A DNA stretch of 64,000 nt from Bacillota bacterium (lineage in GTDB: Bacteria > Bacillota > Proteinivoracia > UBA4975 > VEMY01). Below, one piece after another: positions 25,438-33,534 of this stretch (the first letter of the stretch is position 1; every line of letters starts with the position of its first letter). Location of the stretch: contig VEMY01000010.1 in the NCBI GenBank assembly GCA_009711825.1, positions 62,001 to 126,000 on the forward strand, given 5' to 3'. The position numbers were made by a program, and so were the translations under genes. The notes beneath the pieces were generated by a model. The model was not told the DNA's origin and ran no database searches. It saw only the letters and a list, made by a program, of their open reading frames with translations.

Positions 25438-25992
25438 TTAAGCGCCTCGCTTTCCAGGCCAAAGCTTTTGAACGTAAAATATTACTCTTCCGGCAATCAT
25501 TAATATATCCGGCGCCCTGTTAATAGCCAAGGTCTTGCCAATCCCCTTGCCGCCAACCGTCAGGGAGGCAACCAATGCGGTTAGAATTATACTTAAGTAT
25601 GTGCTTTCTGCAATAATATTATCAGTGGCCAGTTGAAAGATGATTGCCGTAGCTGCAGCACCACTGATAATTCCACTGATATCTCCGACCACATCATTGC
25701 AGAACGTGGCTACCTGCTCGGAATTTTTGGCCAGAGACAATGCCTGGCGGGCGCCAGGCAATCGTTTAGCGGCTTTGGCGTTCAGTGGTGGCAAAGAGGA
25801 AACTGCGGCAGCAGTGCCGATTGTATCAAACACAACCCCCAGCAAGATTATTGCCAGCAAGACCAATAACGACCCAATGAGTCCAAGCCAGCCTAAAAGT
25901 GATTGGGAAACAATATTAAAAAACAAGGATAAAAAAAAAGTCCATAATAAAATATTGCGCAACCAACGCATTGACTGCTTACCGTTAGCCAA
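25438..25992 (-). CDS. oapA: OLE-associated membrane protein OapA
   Basis: This 184-residue protein has about four membrane helices (near 9-30, 36-58, 106-126 and 132-150). A polar stretch (about 63-100) resembles the DUF21/CNNM-CorB region ([18 protein letters not shown], then [15 protein letters not shown]). The basic ends suit RNA binding. The identification rests mainly on position. In OLE-bearing bacteria the gene between OLE RNA and dxs encodes OapA, which tethers the RNA to the membrane as a dimer. The TTG start follows GAGGTGAG at 8 bases. A database would label it a hypothetical or CorB-like protein. I am fairly sure of OapA because the structured RNA precedes it. Confidence 0.82.
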   Translation of the reverse strand: MANGKQSMRWLRNILLWTFFLSLFFNIVSQSLLGWLGLIGSLLVLLAIILLGVVFDTIGTAAAVSSLPPLNAKAAKRLPGARQALSLAKNSEQVATFCNDVVGDISGIISGAAATAIIFQLATDNIIAESTYLSIILTALVASLTVGGKGIGKTLAINRAPDILMIAGRVIFYVQKLWPGKRGA

Positions 25993-26039
25993 AAGAACTC
26001 ACCTCTGACTTCCGACTTCAATTCCGATTCAGACATCTT

Positions 26040-26650
26040 ATATGTAAGGGGTGGTAGCTTGGCAAGTAAATGCTGCGGCTTAGGTCTAGCAGGTTTTCCC
26101 AACGGTTCACCAGCTGTCGCCAGACTGGCGGTTCCCCTTTAAGCCCCGCCCCGACTAACGTCGGCGCCAGATAGCCACTGAGACCGCACTTTAATCCCTG
26201 CCAAGCCTCTTTACAGAACAGCCTAGGAGCTTTCCTCAACGGTACAACCCTCTGCCCTAGCCTCTTTTGCAATTTAGGTTTCAAGCGCCTGAGCACAGTT
26301 GGCGTAGGCCAACGCCAGCTGCGCGGAATACCGCAATCCACCTATTTCGCTCAAGGCAGGCTACACTGCACACAGCCCCTCTTAATATCGGTCGGAACCG
26401 CATACAGGTTCTTCCCAAGCCGTAGCACTATACCCTCTGCATAGCGCCACGCACTTGGGTCTCCACGAAGGCGGGGTCAACGCCTACATGCCCTTGTAGA
26501 TCGCCCCATCCTTCTTAACTCCCAGCACCAACCCCCAACGGGGCGTCGGCAGCCGGCACCAGGAACTTCATCGATGTGCCCTTTGACGGATTTTTAGGCC
26601 CGCCCTCAGACAGAGGTGCACCGACTAGGATACTGCACCACCCTGAATGG
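26040..26650 (-). ncRNA. ole: OLE RNA (ornate, large, extremophilic)
   Basis: The roughly 600-base gap between yuiD/ispA and oapA/dxs has no credible gene but is rich in short perfect helices. The two ends can pair (GGGTGGT of the 5' end, plus 26637-26643, with ACCACCC near the 3' end, plus 26049-26055). Local hairpins include GTTGGC/GCCAAC at 26298-26313, CCGAC/GTCGG at 26151-26164 and CGCCA/TGGCG at 26118-26130. Length, orientation and the flanking isoprenoid genes plus oapA match OLE RNA of extremophilic Firmicutes. OLE forms a membrane ribonucleoprotein linked to stress tolerance and magnesium homeostasis. Exact ends are estimates; no covariance search was possible. Confidence 0.85.
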
Positions 26651-26666
26651 TATTATCAGTTTAACA

Positions 26667-26696
26667 TTTATACGATACTCATACAATATATAATAA
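26667..26696 (-). promoter_or_regulatory. Possible promoter of OLE RNA
   Basis: On the minus strand TTATTA (26691-26696) and TATAAA (26667-26672) are 18 bases apart in a very AT-rich stretch just before the 5' end of the RNA. The -35 match is weak (3 of 6), so OLE may rely on read-through from ispA as well. Confidence 0.3.
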
Positions 26697-26716
26697 TCTC
26701 TGAGAATCCATTTTCT

Positions 26717-27151
26717 TCAAGTTAATAAATATGCAATTAAACCACCTAAAACCGCACCGGAAAAGACTTCAAAAGGCGAATGTCCTAGCAATTCTTTTAA
26801 TTTTTCTTTTTCATTGACCAAATTGCTGCCATGGTAGAGGCGCGGAATCAGTGTATTGAGAATTCGGGCCTGCTTACCTACTGCCCGGCGCACACCAGCT
26901 GCATCATACATCACTATTAACGCCAGCACCAAGGCAATCGCAAAAGCCGTGGAATCCCAACCTTCTACAATACCCACGGCGGTAGTCAAAGCAGAAACGA
27001 AAGCAGCATGGGAGCTTGGCATGCCGCCGGCTCCCACCAGCCGGCTGAGGTTGAGCTTACGGTGGGTTAATAGGTCAAAGAACACCTTTAACAGCTGGGC
27101 AACTGTCCACCCCGCCAATGAAACCCAAAAAATTTTGTTGTCAAAAAACAT
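26717..27151 (-). CDS. Divergent PAP2 family membrane protein (YuiD-like)
   Basis: This 144-residue integral membrane protein resembles the divergent PAP2 family (DUF212). It has four or five hydrophobic segments and conserved motifs. These are GGMPSSHAAFVSALTTAVG near residues 42-60 (the phosphatase-like SH pair), VMYDAAGVRRAVGKQA near 79-94 and LGHSPFEVFSGAVLGG near 122-137. Members may dephosphorylate lipid phosphates such as isoprenoid diphosphates; this is unproven. It lies 12 bases after ispA, so it is cotranscribed with the farnesyl diphosphate synthase, and it separates ispA from the OLE RNA. GGAGGCGG precedes its start. Confidence 0.88.
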   Translation of the reverse strand: MFFDNKIFWVSLAGWTVAQLLKVFFDLLTHRKLNLSRLVGAGGMPSSHAAFVSALTTAVGIVEGWDSTAFAIALVLALIVMYDAAGVRRAVGKQARILNTLIPRLYHGSNLVNEKEKLKELLGHSPFEVFSGAVLGGLIAYLLT

Positions 27152-27163
27152 CTCGCCGCCTCC

Positions 27164-28045
27164 TTAGCTGCTGCGCTCACTGAGATTAAGGGCCAACTGC
27201 CGCAGGTGCTCACCTCTGGGGCCAAAATCCTCTATACTGGCAACAGCCCGTTCTGTGTACTGGGCGACCATTGTTCGTGCCTTGTCGACGCCCCAGAAAT
27301 CAACAATTGTTTTTTTGCCGGCCCGGGCATCAGCTCCCGGCTCTTTGCCCAGCTCATTGACATTGCCCACCACGTCAAGGATGTCATCAACAATTTGAAA
27401 ACACAGTCCCAAGGCCTCGGCATATGTGGTCAGGGTCTGCAACTGCTTGTCGGAAGCATTTGCGGCAATTGCGCCCAAGCGAACAGCCGCCCGCAGCAGC
27501 GCGCCTGTCTTGCGGCTGTGCATAGCCAATAAATCAGTTTCAGTGGCGACTTGGCCGAGAATATCTATAACCTGACCCGCGACCATTCCCTGGGGACCCG
27601 CATCTTTCGCCAATTCCCTGACCATGGCGACAGTAGTTTCCGGTTTCCGCTGGGTCAGGCTGATGATTGCAAACGCCTCGGTCAGCAAAGCGTCGCCGGC
27701 CAAAATCGCCATTCCATCGCCAAAAACTTTATGGTTGGTTGGTTTGCCCCGGCGCAGATCATCATCATCCATGGCCGGCAGGTCATCGTGAATTAGGGAA
27801 TAGGTGTGCACGAATTCCAAGGCCACAGCTGCGTCTAAGGCACATTCATGTTCCGCACCGCAGGCTTCAGCAGCAGCCAGAGTCAATACCGGCCGCAGAC
27901 GTTTGCCACCGGCAAAAAGAGAGTATTGCATCGCTTCCCGCAAAAGCGACGGGCTGTCAAGCCACTGCAGATGCCGCTCCATTGCGGCCTCCACCAACAG
28001 GCAGCGTTCTTGGATATAAGAGTTCAGATTAAAGCTATTCGTCAT
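27164..28045 (-). CDS. ispA: Farnesyl diphosphate synthase (IspA)
   Basis: This 293-residue trans-prenyltransferase condenses isopentenyl and dimethylallyl diphosphate to farnesyl diphosphate, feeding undecaprenyl and quinone synthesis. The first Asp-rich motif is LIHDDLPAMDDDDLRRGKPT near residues 84-103. The second is FQIVDDILDVVGN near 216-228, and GGKRLRPVLTL lies near 47-57. The long chain-length region with two extra residues in the first motif matches bacterial FPPS. It overlaps xseB by 11 bases, so exonuclease VII and isoprenoid genes share a transcript, as in most Firmicutes. Confidence 0.96.
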   Translation of the reverse strand: MTNSFNLNSYIQERCLLVEAAMERHLQWLDSPSLLREAMQYSLFAGGKRLRPVLTLAAAEACGAEHECALDAAVALEFVHTYSLIHDDLPAMDDDDLRRGKPTNHKVFGDGMAILAGDALLTEAFAIISLTQRKPETTVAMVRELAKDAGPQGMVAGQVIDILGQVATETDLLAMHSRKTGALLRAAVRLGAIAANASDKQLQTLTTYAEALGLCFQIVDDILDVVGNVNELGKEPGADARAGKKTIVDFWGVDKARTMVAQYTERAVASIEDFGPRGEHLRQLALNLSERSS

Positions 28046-28235
28046 TTCCGGCCAGCTTTTCCAGTTTTTGCTCGGCAGTTTTCAGTTCCTGGTCGCAGAC
28101 CTTAATCAAATTGCTGCCTTCTTCAAACAATGTAAGCGCTGCTTCCAAATCAGCATCCCCCTGCTCCAGGGTATGGACAATTTCTTCCAGGCGGCGCAGG
28201 GCATCTTCAAACTTAAGTTTCTCCTTTGCTTCCAT
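28035..28235 (-). CDS. xseB: Exodeoxyribonuclease VII small subunit
   Basis: This 66-residue helical protein has the typical FEDALRRLEEIVHTLEQGDA start (residues 8-27) and the LEAALTLFEEGSNLIKVCDQ helix (28-47). It binds the large subunit to form exonuclease VII, which degrades single-stranded DNA. I start at the ATG at 28235, behind GGGAG. A longer in-frame start at 28331 lies deep in xseA and adds 32 residues unlike the family. It overlaps xseA by 23 bases and ispA by 11, showing tight translational coupling. Confidence 0.94.
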   Translation of the reverse strand: MEAKEKLKFEDALRRLEEIVHTLEQGDADLEAALTLFEEGSNLIKVCDQELKTAEQKLEKLAGNDE

Positions 28236-29445
28236 CAGCTTTGCTCCCTTCAACAGCTTGCACCAGCGCCCGGGCGCTTCCATCCTGGAGTTGGATTGTA
28301 ATGTCTTGGCCTGGCCGCAACTGACACACACTGTTTATTATATCCGTTTCAGTTCTGATTAGCGAATACCCGCGTCTCAGTACGTTCCGAGGGTTAAGAT
28401 CCTCCAGGCGGTTATTGAGAGCAGACAAACGGTTTCGCCTGGCATCGAGCAAATTTTGTAAAATTGTCTGCAGTTTGTATGCAGTGTAATCGAGATTTTG
28501 CCGGGGCTGCAAAAGCAGCTGCCAGGGTCTTGTAAGAATTGGTCTGCTCCGCAACCGGCTAAAATCACTATGGACGGCAGTGAGTCGTCCCTGTATTGCC
28601 TGACGCAGTCGCTGGTCAAAGCCGGCCATTTGCTGGAGTACGGCAGCCCGCTCGGGTACCACCAGTTTAGCGGCGGCAGTCGGTGTCGCGGCCCGAACGT
28701 CCGCGGCAAAATCACAAATTGTATAATCAGTTTCGTGCCCGATGGCGCTGACCACAGGAATCGGACAAGCCGCCACCGCCCGGGCAACAGCTTCCTCATT
28801 AAACACCGATAATTCCTCCAGCGAGCCGCCTCCCCGGGTAATTACGATCACATCCAGTTCTAGTCTGGATAGATTGTTTAAAGCTGTAATTACCGAACTT
28901 GCCCCGCCAAGCCCCTGCATCAAAGCCGGGGCCAGCAAGGTAGTTAACGGCCACCCCTGACCGCTAGCGGTAGTAAGGAAATCCTGAAGCGCGGCGCTTC
29001 CCGGAGCGGTTATCAGGCCAATCCGGGCAGGAAAAGCAGGAATGGACTGTTTGCGCTCCCGAGCAAACAGTCCTTCAGCTTCCAGCTTATTTTTTAATTG
29101 AGCGAAAGCAAGGGCCAACGCTCCCTGCCCCGCAGGTTCCATGGAAAAAACATTTAACTGGTAATTGCCGCCCCGCTTATACACTGTCACATCGCCCCGG
29201 AGATATACCTTGTCTCCATCAGAGGGCGTAAAGAGCAGGCGCTGATTCCAGTTTCTGAACATTACGCATTTAATTGCACAATCACGATCTTTGAGTGTGA
29301 AATACATATGTCCGGAACCATGGTGGACGAAATTGGAGATTTCGCCCACCACAACTGTATCATAAAGAGCGGGAGCCTGCTCGATTGCCCGCTTGACCGC
29401 ATCAGTGAGCTCACTGACGGTAAGCGCCCGGGCAGAATCTAGCAT
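28213..29445 (-). CDS. xseA: Exodeoxyribonuclease VII large subunit
   Basis: This 410-residue catalytic subunit has an N-terminal OB-fold domain (about 1-105, with VVGEISNFVHHGSGHMYFTL). The catalytic domain (about 110-340) has IGLITAPGSAALQDFL near 141-156, VITRGGGSLEELSVFNEE near 199-216 and the AIGHETDYTICDFAADVRA motif near 236-254. Its C-terminal RGYSLI segment near 364 is family-typical. Length is slightly below the 440-460 residues common elsewhere; the shortening seems to be in the coiled region (about 270-350). It overlaps the end of folD by 7 bases. Confidence 0.95.
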   Translation of the reverse strand: MLDSARALTVSELTDAVKRAIEQAPALYDTVVVGEISNFVHHGSGHMYFTLKDRDCAIKCVMFRNWNQRLLFTPSDGDKVYLRGDVTVYKRGGNYQLNVFSMEPAGQGALALAFAQLKNKLEAEGLFARERKQSIPAFPARIGLITAPGSAALQDFLTTASGQGWPLTTLLAPALMQGLGGASSVITALNNLSRLELDVIVITRGGGSLEELSVFNEEAVARAVAACPIPVVSAIGHETDYTICDFAADVRAATPTAAAKLVVPERAAVLQQMAGFDQRLRQAIQGRLTAVHSDFSRLRSRPILTRPWQLLLQPRQNLDYTAYKLQTILQNLLDARRNRLSALNNRLEDLNPRNVLRRGYSLIRTETDIINSVCQLRPGQDITIQLQDGSARALVQAVEGSKADGSKGET

Positions 29446-30284
29446 TTGGAAGCGGCAAGGATTGTGTTGTGGAGCAGCATGGTAATCGTCATCGGCCCCA
29501 CGCCGCCGGGAACCGGAGTGATGCTTCCCGCAACGTTCAAAGCGGTTTCGTATTCCACGTCGCCAACCAGCTTATCATCCACGCGATTGACGCCCACATC
29601 AATAACCACCGCGCCAGGTTTAATCATGTCGCCGGTAACGAACTCAGGGCGCCCGACAGCAACAATCAAGACATCGGCATTCTTGGTATGGGCGGCCAAG
29701 TCTGCGGTCCGGGAGTGACAGATTGTAACGGTGGCATGCTCCCGCAGCAAAAGCAGGGCAATCGGCTTGCCGACGATATTGCTCCGTCCGACGACAACAG
29801 CGTTTTTGCCTTTGAGGTTCACACCCTCCTGGGCCAGAAGTTCCATGATGCCGTAGGGGGTGCATGGAAGCAGACTGTCCTCACCAACCAGCATCCGGCC
29901 GGCGTTGATGGGATGGAAGCCGTCCACATCTTTGGCAGGATTGATGGTTTCCAGGACCTTCAACTCATCGATATGCTTGGGCAGCGGCAGCTGGACAAGA
30001 ATGCCGTGAATCTTGTCATCGGCGTTGAGTTTTTCCACCAGATCCAGCACGGTTTGCTCGCTGACATCGGCGTCCAGGCGATGGACTTCGGAATAGAGAC
30101 CTACCTGACTGCAGGCCTTGGCTTTCATCCTTACATAGGTGGCAGATGCAGGGTCATCGCCGACCAAAACTACAGCCAGTCCGGGAACAATGTTTTTTTC
30201 TGCCTTTAGCTTGGCAACCTTTTCGGTCATGTCCTTGCGTAGCAGCTTGGCAACCTGTTTGCCGTCAATGATCTTCGCACTCAT
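29439..30284 (-). CDS. folD: Methylene-THF dehydrogenase / methenyl-THF cyclohydrolase
   Basis: This 281-residue bifunctional enzyme interconverts 5,10-methylene-THF, methenyl-THF and 10-formyl-THF. Conserved pieces are VGDDPASATYVRMKAKAC near residues 41-58, with the catalytic Tyr and Lys, and GILVQLPLPKHID near 95-107. The Rossmann motif VVGRSNIVGKP lies near 160-170 and the C-terminal TPVPGGVGPMTI near 258-269. It would take up one-carbon units from the glycine cleavage system encoded at 48064-52379. A separate FchA-like cyclohydrolase at 53024 suggests heavy C1 flux. It directly abuts the NfnB-like gene upstream. Confidence 0.96.
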   Translation of the reverse strand: MSAKIIDGKQVAKLLRKDMTEKVAKLKAEKNIVPGLAVVLVGDDPASATYVRMKAKACSQVGLYSEVHRLDADVSEQTVLDLVEKLNADDKIHGILVQLPLPKHIDELKVLETINPAKDVDGFHPINAGRMLVGEDSLLPCTPYGIMELLAQEGVNLKGKNAVVVGRSNIVGKPIALLLLREHATVTICHSRTADLAAHTKNADVLIVAVGRPEFVTGDMIKPGAVVIDVGVNRVDDKLVGDVEYETALNVAGSITPVPGGVGPMTITMLLHNTILAASKC

Positions 30285-31694
30285 TTAGTTCGCCTCCTCA
30301 TTTTTACTGGTAAGGTATTTATCGATGGCCTGGGCTGCAACTTTACCCGCACCCATTGCCTTGATAACTGTGGCTGCGCCGGTCACAACATCGCCGCCGG
30401 CATAAACACCGGGGATGCTGGTGCGACCGGTTTCCGGATCAGCGATGATATTGCCCCATTTGCTGGTCTCAAGACCGGAAGTGGTTCGAGGAATCAGGGG
30501 GTTCGGGCCCTGCCCAATGGCAACGACCACCACATCCACCGGGAACACGAATTCAGAGCCGGCAATCGGTACCGGCCGCCGGCGGCCTGATTGATCTGGC
30601 TCGCCCAGCTCCATTTTTACGCACTTCAGGCCGTTTACCCAACCCTTTTCATCGCCCAAAACTTCAATTGGATTGGTAAGGAGATTGAAATTAATCCCTT
30701 CTTCGCGGGCATGTTCAATTTCTTCAATCCGGGCCGGCATTTCCTTCTCGGAACGGCGGTAGACAATGTGTACTTCCTCGGCGCCCAATCGCAGCGCCGT
30801 CCGGGCAGCGTCCATAGCCACATTGCCGGCGCCAACGACGGCCACCCTTTTGCCCACATGAATTGGTGTCTCCCATTTGGGGAACATGTAGGCCCGCATC
30901 AGATTGGTCCGGGTGAGAAACTCGTTGGCAGAATACACACCATTGAGGTTTTCGCCGGGAATGTTGAGGAAATAAGGCAATCCTGCTCCGGAACCTACAA
31001 ACACCGCCTCATAGCCTTCTTCTGTCATCAGCTCTTCGATGGTAACTGTCCGGCCGACGACAACATTCAGCTGAATTTCTACGCCCAGTTTTTTAAGATA
31101 GTCAATCTCCCGCTGGACAATTGCCTTGGGCAGACGGAACTCCGGGATTCCATACATCAGAACGCCGCCCGGCTGATGGAAAGCTTCAAAGATTGTAACC
31201 CGGTACCCTTTACGCACCAGCTCACCGGCAACGGTCAAACCGGCAGGGCCGGAGCCGACAACAGCCACTTTCGGGCCGGTCAACGGCACGGGCTCAACTT
31301 CTTTGTTGCTGTTGGCCGCTTCCCAATCGGCGGCAAAGCGCTCTAGGCGGCCAATGGCCACCGGCTCATTTTTAATGCCGACGATACAAACCTGTTCGCA
31401 CTGCTCTTCCTGGGGACAGACCCGACCGCAGACTGCCGGCAGGCTGTTTTTGTCCTTGAGAATATCAGCCGCGCTTTGGTAATCTTTTTCAGCTATTTTA
31501 AGAATGAATGCAGGAATATTTATCCCCACCGGACAACCCTCGATACAGCGGGGGTTTTTGCATTGCAGGCAGCGGAGCGCTTCCGCGATTGCGGTATCTT
31601 CGTCATAACCGTAGGGGACTTCATCGAAGTTCTTTACTCGCTCCTCCGCAGGCTGGGCGGGCATTGGATGTTTTTTGGGGACAATCTTTGCCAT
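30285..31694 (-). CDS. NfnB-like NADPH-binding flavoprotein (GltA/glutamate synthase small-subunit family)
   Basis: This 469-residue flavoprotein has an N-terminal two-cluster iron-sulfur domain (CLQCKNPRCIEGCP near 42-55; CGRVCPQEEQCEQVC near 89-103). Two nucleotide-binding folds follow (VVGSGPAGLTVAGELVRKGY near 145-164 for FAD; VVGAGNVAMDAARTA near 288-302 for NADPH). It pairs with the overlapping downstream-type subunit at 31694-32509. The pair matches NfnAB, the electron-bifurcating NADH-dependent ferredoxin:NADP oxidoreductase. A stand-alone sulfide dehydrogenase (SudAB) is closely related and cannot be ruled out. The ATG at 31694 sits 9 bases after GGAGG and shares ATGA with the partner's stop. 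Confidence 0.9.
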   Translation of the reverse strand: MAKIVPKKHPMPAQPAEERVKNFDEVPYGYDEDTAIAEALRCLQCKNPRCIEGCPVGINIPAFILKIAEKDYQSAADILKDKNSLPAVCGRVCPQEEQCEQVCIVGIKNEPVAIGRLERFAADWEAANSNKEVEPVPLTGPKVAVVGSGPAGLTVAGELVRKGYRVTIFEAFHQPGGVLMYGIPEFRLPKAIVQREIDYLKKLGVEIQLNVVVGRTVTIEELMTEEGYEAVFVGSGAGLPYFLNIPGENLNGVYSANEFLTRTNLMRAYMFPKWETPIHVGKRVAVVGAGNVAMDAARTALRLGAEEVHIVYRRSEKEMPARIEEIEHAREEGINFNLLTNPIEVLGDEKGWVNGLKCVKMELGEPDQSGRRRPVPIAGSEFVFPVDVVVVAIGQGPNPLIPRTTSGLETSKWGNIIADPETGRTSIPGVYAGGDVVTGAATVIKAMGAGKVAAQAIDKYLTSKNEEAN

Positions 31695-32509
31695 CAGCAC
31701 TCACCTCCCACTTTTTTCTCCATCTCTTTGTACATCTCCAGGCGTCTTACTTGCTCGTCAAAATCCAGTTCATGGGCGTCAAAAGCGGGACCGTCGACAC
31801 ATGTAAACTTGACCTCTCCGCCCACTGTGACCCGACAGCCACCACACATGCCGGTGCCGTCTACCATCATCGAGTTCAGGCTGACAATGGTTTTAATTTC
31901 GTATTTACGAGTTAACTCGGCGACAGCGCGCATCATCGGAATTGGTCCAACAGCGATTACAAAGTCCGGTTTCTTGCCCTCATCAATCAGTTTCTGCAGA
32001 ACATCGGTAACAAAGCCTTTGTGACCTTTGCTGCCATCATCGGTGGTGACGAATGCCTGATTGCTGACAGCGGCCATTTCCGCTTCAAAGAACAATAGCT
32101 CAGCGGTACGAGCGCCGATAATTGTCGTCACATTATACCCTTGCTCATGAAGTGCTTTTGCTTCCGGATACACAGGTGCAACGCCTACCCCGCCGCCAAT
32201 ACAGACGACATTTTTTCCTTCTGGATGCTCAGTTGGTTCCCCCAATGGTCCCAGCAAGTCGGGGATGCTATCGCCCACCGCCAAAGCTCCCAGGAGTTGA
32301 GTTGAATGCCCAACCTCCTGGAAAACCAAAGTTATTGTGCCTTGCTCCCGATCAAAGTCGGCGATAGTCAACGGGATCCGTTCACCTTGTTCGTGGACCC
32401 GGAGAATCACAAACTGGCCGGGCTGGGCACGCCGGGCAATCATTGGCGCTTCAACCCTGAACAGCTTGAGAGTAGGAGCCAGTTCCTGCTTTTCAATAAT
32501 TTTAAACAC
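31694..32509 (-). CDS. NfnA-like FAD/NAD-binding subunit (PyrK/ferredoxin-NADP reductase family)
   Basis: This 271-residue protein has an FAD domain (about 1-95, with the RRAQPGQFVILRVHEQGERI motif) and an NAD domain (about 96-220, GGGVGVAPVYPEAKALHEQG). A C-terminal [2Fe-2S] motif GMCGGCRVTVGGEVKFTCVD lies near 229-248. This is the layout of NfnA/SudB and of dihydroorotate dehydrogenase electron-transfer subunits; pairing with the gene at 30285 points to Nfn. The complex would make NADPH from NADH and reduced ferredoxin, and the ferredoxin would come from the 2-oxoacid oxidoreductase. The GTG start follows GGGAGGG. Confidence 0.9.
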   Translation of the reverse strand: MFKIIEKQELAPTLKLFRVEAPMIARRAQPGQFVILRVHEQGERIPLTIADFDREQGTITLVFQEVGHSTQLLGALAVGDSIPDLLGPLGEPTEHPEGKNVVCIGGGVGVAPVYPEAKALHEQGYNVTTIIGARTAELLFFEAEMAAVSNQAFVTTDDGSKGHKGFVTDVLQKLIDEGKKPDFVIAVGPIPMMRAVAELTRKYEIKTIVSLNSMMVDGTGMCGGCRVTVGGEVKFTCVDGPAFDAHELDFDEQVRRLEMYKEMEKKVGGEC

Positions 32510-32593
32510 TGGTCAAGTCCCTCCCTTATAAAAGCTCAAATATTAAATTTCGCTCATAAAGCACAGATTCCTCCCCAATTAGGGAAATACAGC

Positions 32594-32613
32594 AAAAAAC
32601 CCGCCTTGCGGGT
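32594..32613 (-). terminator. Terminator after the Kae1-like gene
   Basis: The 6-bp stem ACCCGC/GCGGGT (32599-32613) has a 3-base loop and, on the minus strand, six T afterwards. It touches the stop codon of the upstream gene and separates the nusB group from the Nfn-folD-xse-ispA transcript. Confidence 0.85.
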
Positions 32614-33533
32614 CAATTTTTCCACGCCAGAACAGCGGCGCCGATGGCATGGTCCCGGGCCGTTTCCAGGCTGGCATATCGCAGCCTCAGGCCACGCAGG
32701 CGGTGATCCAGGCGTTGACGAATCCGCTGATTGGAGATTACGCCCCCAACCAGCAAGACATCCGACAGCCGTGTGTGGTCGCAGGCATGCAGCAAGGCCT
32801 TTTCCAGACCCTTGGCAACGCAGTCTTCCACGCCCCGGGCAATTTCTGTCGGCTCAGACTGGCCCACCAGGCGCAGCGCCGCGCTTAAGGGGCCGGAAAA
32901 ACTCATATCGCAGCCCTCAACCGGACTGGCCAGACGCACCTCACCCTTGGCTTTACGGGCCAACTGCTCTAATTGCGGGCCGGCAGGAAAGTCCAGACCC
33001 AGGGCAACTCCCACCCGGTCGACAAATTGACCGGCATTCAAATCTCTGGTTGCCCCCAAAACAGTTACGCTGGGTGTAGATGACCAGCGCACATGTAAGA
33101 TTTCACTGGTGCCGCCAGAAACATGGGCGGCAATAAATTCCTCGCCCTGCTCCGGCCACCAGGACAATGACCAGAGAGCAGCCGCCAGATGATTCGCCTG
33201 GTGACTGCATTCATGCACCGGCACAGACAGTCCCCTTGCCAAAACCCGGGCGAAATTGGCGCCGACAGTAAAAACCGGCATATAAGACCCCGACTGATCC
33301 CGGGGCCGGACGCTGACGCCAACGGCTGATAGTTGCTGGAAGTCAATCGCCAACTGCTCGACCAAATCAGGAAGGTTTTGGAGATGTTGGAATACAGCTT
33401 CCGACTGACGCAGGCCGTGGCTGCCTGCGGGCACTTGGAGCAAACGGCGCTGTTGGGCAATTAGGTTGGCCGGCTCATCTAACACTGCCACCGAAGTTGT
33501 ATAATTGCTGGTGTCTATGCCCAGGACACTCAT
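32613..33533 (-). CDS. Kae1/TsaD-like ASKHA protein (O-sialoglycoprotein endopeptidase-like paralogue)
   Basis: This 306-residue protein is related to TsaD/Kae1, the tRNA threonylcarbamoyl-transfer subunit. It starts with VLGIDTSNYTTSVAVLD (residues 3-19). The metal-binding HxxxH is in HECSHQANHLAAA near 107-119, and the ATP-site segments AAHVSGGTSEILHV and DVLLVGGVISN are present. The IDTSNYTTS start differs from the IDTSCDETS of true TsaD, and the protein is shorter, so this is the Clostridia-specific paralogue often found beside nusB; its role is unknown. I start at the ATG at 33533; a start 40 codons upstream lies inside nusB. Its ribosome binding site is weak, suggesting coupling to nusB. 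Confidence 0.82.
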   Translation of the reverse strand: MSVLGIDTSNYTTSVAVLDEPANLIAQQRRLLQVPAGSHGLRQSEAVFQHLQNLPDLVEQLAIDFQQLSAVGVSVRPRDQSGSYMPVFTVGANFARVLARGLSVPVHECSHQANHLAAALWSLSWWPEQGEEFIAAHVSGGTSEILHVRWSSTPSVTVLGATRDLNAGQFVDRVGVALGLDFPAGPQLEQLARKAKGEVRLASPVEGCDMSFSGPLSAALRLVGQSEPTEIARGVEDCVAKGLEKALLHACDHTRLSDVLLVGGVISNQRIRQRLDHRLRGLRLRYASLETARDHAIGAAVLAWKN

Positions 33534-33534
33534 T

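Noticed and set aside
26018-26341. Minus-strand open frame of 107 codons inside the OLE region
   Set aside because: The composition is Arg/Leu/Pro-rich with no domain, it has no good ribosome binding site, and it lies within the structured RNA; it is a chance frame.
29469-30209. Plus-strand open frame of 246 codons opposite folD
   Set aside because: Antisense shadow of folD, with no initiation signals.
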